Origin: Mantis religiosa | Taxonomy: Eukaryota > Arthropoda > Insecta > Mantodea > Mantidae | Direction: 5' to 3' | Length of the DNA stretch: 64,000 nt | NCBI GenBank assembly: GCA_030765055.1 | Contig: CM060950.1 | Coordinates: 21,427,903 to 21,491,902 of the forward strand | In this document: positions 44,743-55,400 of the stretch, piece by piece | Layout: every line of letters begins with the position of its first letter | Numbering within the stretch: position 1 is the first letter of the stretch | Translations under genes and position numbers: made by a program | Notes under the pieces: generated by a model | Told to the model about the DNA's origin: nothing | The model's input: only the letters and a program-made list of their open reading frames with translations | Databases searched by the model: none

Positions 44743-44905
44743 GATAAAGATGCTAGGTTTTTGAAAATACACAATGCTGTCACATAACTCACCCATAAAT
44801 AATACCAATCTATCACTGCAGTTATTGAAACAAGCATTAGATCTGACAGCATGGGTGACTCATATGCATACATTCATTTCGTAGTAAACATATCCACTAA
44901 CAGAG
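44743..44905 (+). repeat. Dispersed repeat shared with 18592-18760
   Basis: See the entry at 18592. Lies in an intron of the Harbinger Myb-like gene. Confidence 0.5.
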
Positions 44906-46080
44906 CAAATAAACTGTTTAAGCCCCTCTCCCTTTTCAGGCCTAGCTTGTCTTCTTGTGGTGGATACACAGTACAAGTATCCACTGCCAAGAAAGAATAA
45001 ACTATAACACACATTTTAATTATTTTGCATTATTTTTCATCAAATGATGCAAATATTTCAATTTCAAGAACTCAAAATATAACTGTATTGTTAGTCCATT
45101 TCATGCAGTTTTCTTTTGATAGTGCAAATGTTATTAAAATGTGTTGTTACTAAACCATTGCAAATAAACTCCATAAAAGTGTTGCTACTAGCACTATAAG
45201 CCATGACACCATTGAATTTTCTAGCTATAAGACACTCAAATTAGTTAAGATTATTACATACCATCTGCTGTTGCTGCCTGCTGGTATGTGGCATCACTAT
45301 CGAATGCGTTCTGCAGTGGTGTTGCAGTTGATGCAAGCATGTTCCTCGGTATAATAATGGATATAAGTTACAAATTGTTGTTGAGAAGCTGAAGTTGATA
45401 ACCCTTTCTTCCGGTTTGGCAAGAGCAAGTTTGCTTTGCATCAATAATCACAAATCCTTAAGTTACAAATGAAATATTATTTTGTTTATTAACTATATCA
45501 ATTGCCACAATGTATCAGCGTTGTCGGTGCGCTAGAATTTTATTCCACAAGGCTCTTTGTACACGCAATATATAGGTAGTATTTCACGAACTCTTGATAA
45601 ATAATTATAACTTTAACCAGAGGTTAGTTGCCGAGAATCATCTTCTAAAAACATTTTTCGCTTACCTGGACTGCTGTTAAATTGTACGGCCAGCTGCTCC
45701 CACGTGGCCTCCTGTTTTATCGTAACTCCATCAGTTCTTTTATTTTCTACAACTTCTTTATAGTGAGACGCCAAATCTAACAAAATGTCTACTTCAAAAG
45801 CAGAAAAGTTTGGAGTCCTCTTGCTCGTTGTTTCCATTATGGTTATATTCTGCTATAGCTGTTTAAGCACGTGCTTCCGCTTGGACAATTGCTACGCGAA
45901 AACCAACGACAAATGACGAACACAAAGCGATGACCTGCCGGGTGTGTTCGGTAGCCTTTTTAACAGTTACATTTGAAACGAGCGGTGCGCTCTACGGCAC
46001 CGAGCGCCTGCCAGATAATCATTGCCAACTAACCGGCGATTGGCAATGGTGCACCAGGATGTAAGCTTTACCGCGATCAA

Positions 46081-46457
46081 CTTTTTACTGCGTTTAGGCA
46101 AACGTCTCTTGTGGGTTTGCTTAACGGCCATAACAGAGCAGATAAATAGTTCAAACCCTTAATTCCTCTCTTGCCATCTTGTCATGGACAGATGTAGCGG
46201 AATTTTATTCACAATAGCGGGATTCAATATTTGTAGTTGGCTGCAGTGAGAACATTGGGTCATGTCCACAGTTTAATAGTCATGGTTGAGCGTTGCGTAT
46301 GCCGTAATTTTTAAAGAAGTATTTTTGGTACCTGGCAGCTTTTAGTGCTTAGATATAGCGCAAGAGCACAATAGAAATTGGATATTTAAGTAGGACATTT
46401 GTGAAACTTAAGCTGTATTAAAAGTGAAAAAGAAATACATCTTCTGGCCATTCCGTC
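46081..46457 (+). promoter_or_regulatory. Upstream/5' UTR region of the PYCR3-like gene
   Basis: The 377 bp between the Harbinger end and the start codon must contain the 5' UTR and probably the core promoter. No TATA box or other element is convincing by eye, so this is assigned by position only. Confidence 0.35.
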
Positions 46458-49400
46458 ATGGCTCTACAGTTGCCGCAGTTGTCTAACCTCAACATCGGGT
46501 TCATTGGAGCTGGCAGGATGGCTCAAGCTATTGGGATTGGCCTCATCAAAGAAGGCAAGTATTGTATCATTATTCTGGCATTATGCCTGTGTGTGTTTTA
46601 AGGCTTGTCAACTTTTTTGGTTAGGGTCATTATTCTCTCTTAATATTTTACCATGTGCTAGTGCTCCCTGCGAGTTTGGTTTTGCCTAACACCAGTCTTG
46701 CAAATCGTATTTCTCTTAAAAGTTATTTTTCAGATTCAATATCTTTCAGACTTCGAAATGCCAGATGTATTAATGGCGTTCTAAATTACCACGATCATAT
46801 CATCGTTGCACTGGAATTTCGTTCCACACCTCTTATACGCAAATAAATGACCCGCAACTGTCGCTTTTAAGCATACGTTAAGGTCATCTGTACCAACAAT
46901 TCGTTGTCTTCTGTGGTCTAGGTGTAACACGCCAGCCTCTGGTTACCCAGTCGCGGGTTCAATTCCTGCGGAGGCGATTGCTTTCTTGGGCGTGGCTTCC
47001 TTGGCTTCCTTAGCAAAGTAAAGCCGGTGGTGACGTGATCTGATAAGTTTGATGACAGCACAACACCAAGCTGGAGACAGGCACCCATTGCACCATCAGT
47101 CGACCACAGAATTGAGGATAGGGAAGAAGTTCCCAGAAACTAGTCGTCATAAAAAAATTTAAGTGGAGAAAAGTGTATACAAGGTTGACTCATTTGCCTG
47201 ATTTTAATAACAATGGCACTCCACTTTTTGAAATACTTCTTTTTATTCTACATTAAGTTTGTCATTATTTGACTTTTTTTCATGTTCACATAGTATCCAT
47301 AGCTTTACTATTTATTTTAAAGCACAGGAACAGGAAGGGTAATTTACATGTCAATGAAAATGTATTCATTTGTAATTTACTTAAGATGAGTTGGTACTAG
47401 TAAGACTAACATCATGTTTTGGAAGCATATTAACATAGATTAAAGGCAGTGATGTTAGTGTTACTAGTACCAACTCATCTCAAGTAAATTATTGTAACAC
47501 ATTATTGTTTCTAGCTTCTTCTGTATATAAATGTATTAATTTATTTGTATTTCAAAAAAACATTGATGGCAATGCACATCAGCAATGTGATAAATTGTTT
47601 CCATGGAATAAAGTCAGGATCATATGTATTAGAATGGTTATTTTAATATGCAATACATTAGAAACATTGAAGTACAAATAAAAGAACACTTTAGCAACAT
47701 GTTCCGAAAGCAAACTGTAAAATTCATTGCAAATCATGTTTTGGAGAGGAACTATGAAATAAACCCAGAGGCCAAACTATTAAAAGCGATCTTTAAACTG
47801 AGGTATTGACCTTATGGGAGAGAATATACATTTTGAAGAGTAATGATGCCACCATGAATTTTGACGTACCAACAGCAGACAACTTTACAAGTACATCACT
47901 CAATCAGATATCACCCCAAACAAACAGGAGAGGCAGACATAGATAACCAAACAAACACAAACCAGTAGTTCAGCAGCTGATGATGAGATCAAAGGACTCT
48001 CGAAACATGTCCAGGCATTCTAAATTGTAGTGAAGCATGTAAATGATTTTTCTACTCCTTGTTTACTTTCAATTGAAATCCTTCACTGTTAACCACTTTT
48101 AAACCATCACTTATAAGGTTGAAACTTCTTTAGGAATTATTTCCTAAAATAAAAATGAAAGCTGATTCCCCAAAAAGAGGGTACAAAAATTATTTGCCTA
48201 AAGAAGCCTAGTCAGTAATTAAACAATTTTGATGGAGTAACACCATATCATGACAAGTGTCTTTGCAGAAAGGATGTGGAAACAATAACTGACTCAGAAA
48301 CAAACATAGCAGAAGGTTCCAAATTAGCTTTGAAATTCTTTGAAATGTGGAATTAGAACTAAAAAATTCATTGCCTTACCCAGGATTTGAACCATGGATC
48401 TTCCACTCTATGTGCATCTGCTCCACCACTTCGTGGCATGGAACTGAAATCATTTGTAAGTACAAATTTAATTTGGTAGTGTTGTATGAATTCTCTGTAT
48501 AAATATCTGAAATAAACCCCCAGTGATATTCGAGCAGTTGGCTTCATTACAAGGAGATATTGCTGCTACTGAGGCCAGGTGGACAAGCATCAAATCTTTC
48601 ATAGATGTTTGTGTCCAAGAATGATTGCACATATTATATCTACATCAGTCATTTAAAAGCAGTTGCCCTGAAATATATTTATTATTGATAAGTGGAAATG
48701 TTTGTTTCAATTTCTTATTTCTTTTAATATGTCATCATTAGTAATACTAGGCTCAGTTTACATCCACTCTTACAAGGGACACCTTTGACCTCGAATGCTC
48801 GAAAGTGCAAAAAAACTTACTTAGAATAATAAACAACCATTAAAACAAATGGTCTATATCATTTCCATGCAAAACTCCACACAGGTGTACTAGCACCATT
48901 ATAAGCAGTATAAGCTATGTATCAGAAGGGTTGCTAATTTTGTAAGACCGCGATATGCTGAACCTCAAGTGGAGATACATGATTGTTATTTCATTATCAT
49001 CTTCACTCTGGAATTTACAATTCAATTTGTTGCATTAAGGTATATGCCTATGATGCAATATGCTTGGCGAAATGCAGGTTAACATACCTGTATCATCATC
49101 TGTAAATATAATTAGTTTGGCTTTTCATATTGGACTGCGTGAATGCAAAAGGGATTTGTAACGTGATAATGTGGCTTTAGTAAGTTGCAAACATTGCTCT
49201 TCCCCTTTGTTTTAACCACTTTATTGAAATCCTGCATCTGCATTTTGAGAAGCACTATAATTACTGTCTGTGTGTAGTATATGTGTGATTTGTGCTATTA
49301 TAAGTACCTTAACCAACAATAATATATGGTTCAGAAAGCTGGGTGTTGACAATCAGAGAAGAACAGTGGCTATTATGGTGGGAAAGGAAGATTTTGAGAA

Positions 49401-52400
49401 ATATATTTGGAGTGATAAAGAACTTGGATGGATGGAGAATGCGGACTAACTTGGAGTTACAGTGCCTATTTGGATAACCAAATATAGTAGTGAAAATTAA
49501 ACAAGGAAGAATAAGGTGGATTGGCCATGTGCATAGAATGCCGGAAACCAGTGTAGTTAAGAAGATATTCATAGGAAAGCTGGATGGCAGAAGGAGAAGA
49601 GGAAGACCCAGGAAAAGATGGATAGATGATGTAGAAGATAAGTTGAGAAATTTGGAGGTTAAAAGCTGGAGAAGAAAAGCAGAGGACCGAGTAGAATGGA
49701 AGAGGGTGGTTAGGGAGGCCAAGTGCCTACATAGCCTGTAGTGACCACTATCATCATCGTCGTCATCATCACCACCATCATCATCATCAAAGTACCTTAA
49801 GCAGAGGGTTTTTAGCACTGTTGATTGAAAATTAAATTACATCCCGACACCTTTGCATGACATATAATTTCCCTCCTGTGGTAACATCTTGCTATTTCAT
49901 TTCTGTCTATTAAATATCACTGAAGCAGAATGCAATGTTTTGTTCATGATCGATTGTTAATCTAATTATGTTTTCGTGCAGTTCCAAGGTTCGAGGTAAG
50001 AGATGTCCCTATTTAGTTGCATTGTATTTGCTGTCTTCATTATCCATATATCCTATACAAAATATTATCTGTGTACAGCCTATGAGTTTCCTGCATACTC
50101 TCTTTTGTTCAGCTTGATCAACAGTGTATCATAATTAATGGTATTAAATGCCTTTTTGTAAATCTGCAAAGGAAAAATAAACATATATACAGGTTGTTTC
50201 GAAATGACACTAAACGAATACAACCGTTTTGTAGTTCATAACTAGTACAAATTTTGGTGTCGCAGCTTTGAAATTCTCTTAGGCATAATTTTATGCAGCT
50301 TTAAATATTACATTATTTTGTGATTAGGCAGTGCAGGAACCACTGGTGTGTAAACCTGAAAAGTTGTTATTGGGATGCACCGGCCACGAAAACAAAAAGC
50401 ATTGCTCCTTGCGCTTTATCAGTGACCCTAACCTCGCTTTCAGGTAATGGGGTGAAGGGCAGTTACTTGTGAAAAAGTTGATAATGACCTGGACAGTTCC
50501 TAGGTTGCTCATTTTGCTGTGATCTTAATTTTTCAGTGCTTTCAACCAGTTACTGTAAAATCAATAGCTTCCTTTTCAGTTACAAATGCTTTATTTATTA
50601 TTATTAAACACAGTGAAATAAAATGCTTGTCTCATTGCATAAGGCATTTAGTTTTGGTTAACTTTATCTACAATTCTCTGTTCTTTTTGTCATTTAATAC
50701 TTCCATCCTCAATCTCACTAACATTAACTTCCCTCTAGAAGGTGTAAGTTGCATATGTCCACCAGCTTATTTGCGGTCAAGGACTGTTATAACAAAATGT
50801 TGGAACACGTTAAACACCCATGAACAAATATTTCTTCTTTATTGCGGTTTCATAACCCAAAGAAATTCTTAATAGTAACAGGCTACCGTGGAGTATGCCA
50901 GTATGTTTACAAACATCTACAGCATACGACATGGTGTACCAGCTACCTGCAAACATCGATAGTGTGAGGCACACAGCATTGATCCTGTAACTGCCGAATC
51001 CACTCATTCTGGAGTGCTTTTTGTGTGACTCTTCTGCCGGGAAAAACTATCAACATGTGTTACATTGAAGCTGAGCAACTACTTCTATATATTCATTCGG
51101 TGTCATTTTGAAACACCTTGTATATGTGTGTGTGCATATGCAGTTAAATGTGTGATTTGTGATTTATGGAAGATGGCACATAGGTAAGCAGTAACCTGGC
51201 ACAGATTGCGGACATGGGAGCTTGTGGCAGTCTATGGTCAGGGCACATTCTTATAATAAAGTGCAACATATTCAATAATGTGTGCTTACAATGCTCACAG
51301 TCAATATTGCAAATGTCCTTCATCTGCTTGCTGCAATACACACCTGATATCTTCCAATGAAAGAATGCATATTTTAATATAATTTTGAGTCAAGCTAGTA
51401 TTCCATGTTCCATATATTGCTAGTGTTTACCTAGAACATGTTTTGTTAGGACCTTCGTAACACCCTCAGTTAATGTTCAGTCATGTTAGAGAAGGTACAG
51501 GGATTTTAGGAAGGTCCTGATGAAATGCATTCTAGGTAAACGCTAGCAATATATGGAGCATGGAGTACTAGATCGACTCAAAATTATATTAATTTTGTGC
51601 TTAATTGTGTCATAGTTCTTGCTCATTAAAAATGAACATTTTGATGGTCCACAGGAGTGATGGCTTTGATTTCCTCTTGTATGTAGTGTTTGAGGTCATC
51701 AATAGAGTAAGGATTGTTCCTGTATACCCTATCTTTTGCTGTTCTCCACAAATATAAGGCGTAGGTTTGGAATTGTATTGCTAGTAGAAAGTTTTCTGGA
51801 AATTTTCATCAAAATTTACATCTTGTTTCAGAATAAGTTGCTGTTTAAATAAGTTGTGGATATACACATGTTTGTGTAATCATTGAACATTCTTCATTAT
51901 GCTCACGTGATTGACAGGTTACATTTGAATAGACGTTGGCAAAGAGATGGGACCAATGGTATATGATCCAGACAGTAGAGCCTGAATGCTTATTTATATA
52001 TATAGTTGTGGATTGACTGAAGTTATCTCCTTGGTCCTGGATTCTTTTGAGCTAGACACTATTGTGTTAATCTCTGGTGGTAGGATTTTAAAGTTGATTT
52101 TTGAAAATATATACCTTTCTTCATGTGGCTTATTTAAGAAAAGACATGATGGTATTAAGCAATTTGATGTCTTCTACAGTATTGTGGTTGCTTTCCAAAA
52201 GTAGTGGGAAATGACTGGTTTCTCTGTCTACATATGATGACTTTTAGATGCTTAGATGTTTTTTAAGCATGGTGTTCAAAAACTTTCTCAAGGATTTTGG
52301 TAAATGTCTGATTTCATCTTGTGTGGAACTTAATTTTTTTAGGGGCTTGTCAATAAATTTCCAAAGATGTATTAATTCTGTGTTGGAGCTAATTTGATAA

Positions 52401-55400
52401 AGCAGTGTACTGAAATCGAGCTGTGCTGTGTGATTAGACTGCTTGACCCACCAAGGCAGCCCGGGTTCGATCCCAGGTAACCATATGTGAGATTTGTGTG
52501 GACAGCACAGCGCAGGAGTAGGTTTTCTGCTGGATCTCTAGCACCTCCATTTTTAAATCTATTAGGAGAAATTGCAGTACTTAATAGTATGGTAGGTTTA
52601 ATAGGTTTCCCCAGCCATCATGTCACCAGTTGCTCCATTATTAAATTTCCTTTCATTCATTTCTCCCTCATTCATGTACTTCTCTCACTCTCATACCAGT
52701 CATCGGACTGATCATCCATCCTGGGTTCTCTATCCGATACAGAGTTTCTGTTCCTCAACCCAACGCCTACGGGCATAAGGGATAGAGGAACAAGAAGTAT
52801 ATGGAAATCTTTTTAAACCTTCTGTAATCTATGGGATGGTAAGGGAAATTTTGTATATCCAGTTATGCCCTTTTTATCATTCTTAATATGGCAGTTTACT
52901 TTTACTTTTCATATTTTTTTATCTCTATTGAACATTTTGATCATAGAGTAGGTGTTTTACATCATGTACTTTCAGTATATGTTGAACTGCCATATCATAT
53001 TTGTGATCAATGAGATACTGTTTAGTCTGTAAATTAGACTTCTGAAAACTGCTAATTAGTATTAGCATGAATTGTAACAGTCTGCTAGGTATAATTGTGC
53101 TTTAGACATATACACAAGTACATCTGCCTATTTGGACATTTTCAGGAAATGAACATTGTCATATTACAAATGTTTGCAACAGCAGGAATTGTGCAAGACT
53201 AAGGGATGTGTACTGTGGTGCAATCTGAGCATTCTAGTCATGTAAACTATGACAAATAAATTAGTCGGTATTCTTGATTTAAAACTTTCCTGGCGACAAC
53301 AGTCATAAAACTTTTCTCGGGCTACCAGCTAGCTAAATGGCGACGAACAAGTTGCCAAGCTTTCAAGAGCCAACATGGCTCCCCTCATCCGGGCGATGTG
53401 TAGAAAGGTGCACTATGTCTCATATAAATACTAAAAGCTCAGAGGTGGGAAGCAATGTGCGGGCTGGAGCCCGGTGATTGGCACGGTCGGAGCAGCCAAT
53501 AGCTGGAGGGCGTAACTGATTGGTCCAGGCTAGAGATGGACTAGTGACAAAACTGCTGTGTTTTTTAAGATCTGGGGCAGTGTGATAACTACATTTATGA
53601 AGCAAAGAGGTCCACATGCTATTCACTTGCATTCCGCCATCTCTATATTATTGGACTCAGTTCTTATAGCCAGGGTGATGGTGATGTAGTGATGGATTTT
53701 ATTATAGGCATCGAAGAAGCAACCCATGGACTTCCATATAACACTGCTGAAGAAATATGTAGGGACATCTATCCTGTCCTAAAACATTCTAGGTTACCAA
53801 AAAGCAAGAACACCAGGGAAGAAAGATCAGCCTTGAAGGTATTAAGAGGAAATGAAAATATAGTTGTTTTACCACCTGACAAGGGCATTGCAGCGGTTAT
53901 TCTTTCGAATGAGCAATATCGAAGTTAGTTGGATTCAATATCAGAGGAACCTGCCTATAAGAGATTAAAACAGGATCCTATGTCCGCCATTGTAACAAAA
54001 ATGATGATGCTATTGAAACATTCATCACTGCCACCTGATACAATTAAGAATTTAATTGCCCACGCAACTGTCCCTCCAAGACTTTATGGTTTCCCCAAAA
54101 TCCATAAAAATGATGTTCCATTGAGGCCAATTGTAAGTGCTATAGCTAGCCCGACATATAATTTAGCCCAGTATCTTTCCAGTTTGATGCAGCCTTTAGT
54201 AGGAAGATGTCAGCACCATATTAGGAACTCTAGTGAATTTGTTCAGATATTAAAAACCTTGAAGGTTATCCCTAGAGATCTACTGGTGAGTTTTGACATA
54301 GTATCTTTTCACCAGGGTTCCTGTGAAAGAGTCACTTTAATTACTTGAAACCCACTTTCTGCCAGACATTATAAAATTGTTTAAGCACACCTTAACTTCC
54401 ACGTATCTTCAGGCCAATGGAGTATTTTATGAGCAGACTGAAGGAGTAGCGATTGTTTCACTGCTTTCTCCGGCTATTGCTAATTTTTACATGGAGGATT
54501 TTGAACATCAGGTTTTGAGCAAGGCTTGCCAGAAACCAACTGCATTTTTTAGATATGTGGACGACATATTTTTAATATGGCCTCATGGCATGGACACTCT
54601 AGGAAATTTTTTAAACCTTTTTAACAATCACCACTGCAACATAAAATTCACAATGAAGGTGGAAGTGGAAGGTGTACTGCCATTTTTAGACATTTTGGTA
54701 CAAAGAAAGTCAAATGGGACATTGGGTCACAGCATATATTGCAAACCCACACACACGGATTTGTACCTTAATTCGAACAGCTGTCATCACGCGGCTCGAT
54801 GTAAGTCGGTCATTTCTACATTGTTGCACAGGGCCTTTGCAATTTCAGACCAAGATGCCCTTCCTAAGGAATAAGGGCACTTAAAAACAACAGTTCAGGC
54901 CAATGGTTATAGCAGATCATCTATAAACAGGGAAATAAGAAAGAAAATCGTAACCTCAAGATCAAAGGAAAAGCCCAATTCAAAGACATGTACAAATACT
55001 GATAAGGCAAAACAACATAAAGCCTTTGTGCCATATATAGGCATTCTTTCGGGCGTTAAACACTACACATATCATTTCATTTTGGGGAAAATTGGATGCA
55101 TTCTTAAAGGGCATAACATGAAAGCAATTTACAAGCCCCCTGCTAAGTTAAATGGGTTAATAAGACCTGTGAAAGATAACCTTGGCCTTAAAACAGCTGG
55201 AGTTTATCGTATCCCATGTAGTTGTGGGAGAGCATATATAGGTCAAACAGGCAGAACAATTGAAGTTCGCTACAAAGAACATGAAAGCTATTTCAGACTG
55301 AAGTATCTGGAAAGATCTGTCCTAGCGGAGCATTGCATAAATGAAGGCCACAAACCAAATGATTGCTAACACCAGCATAATTGCCAAAGCCTCGCGATAT

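Larger units (their letters stand above)
40018..45837 (-). pseudogene. Harbinger Myb/SANT-like adaptor gene, spliced, interrupted
   Basis: Exon 1 (45666-45837) starts METTSKRTPNFSAFEVDILL and continues with the first part of a Myb/SANT-like domain (ATWEQLAVQFNS), ending at a GT donor (cag/gtaagc on minus). A probable second exon ends at 45262 (ATPLQNAFDSDATYQQAATAD, donor gtatgt). Exon 3 is 44228-44292 (ends ...SSDVVPLIEIE, donor gtaaga, acceptor ttgcag). The last exon begins at 40217 (EFQLQEATPASMPAEEAEIH) and ends with KRVQVLTTQLDLIKKEHQKE, the coiled C-terminus usual in MSANTD-type proteins. Exon phases agree between exons 2, 3 and 4. The start of exon 2, expected to hold the rest of the Myb fold, could not be matched, so part may be deleted. 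The final intron (40218-44227) hosts the nested insertions. Confidence 0.6.
38915..46080. mobile_element. PIF/Harbinger DNA transposon with nested insertions
   Basis: A HARBI1-type nuclease gene (plus) and a convergent Myb/SANT-like gene (minus) lie between similar, inverted end regions. Reading inward, the left end has cggtaaacttcatccagg, aatcgc and gattatct (from about 38974). The right end, on minus, has cggtaaagcttacatcctgg, aatcgc and gattatct (from about 46071). Two genes, one with a Myb-like domain, is the family arrangement. A 3-bp TSD could not be fixed, so the exact ends are uncertain by some tens of bases. Inside the long intron of the Myb-like gene sit a non-LTR fragment (40741-41190), a TA microsatellite and an LTR element (41541-43913). 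Without them the element would be about 4.3 kb. Confidence 0.7.

Noticed and set aside
46551..46560. Canonical GT donor at ggcaa/gtattg for PYCR3-like exon 1
   Set aside because: It shifts exon 2 out of the frame that matches the reductase family.
49309..49818. 169-codon minus-strand frame
   Set aside because: Antisense of the LINE C-terminal frame and the ATC repeat (poly-Asp).
51480..51540. Hammerhead ribozyme at the 51.5 kb PLE end
   Set aside because: Stem II is recognisable, but both core blocks are too altered to support a call.
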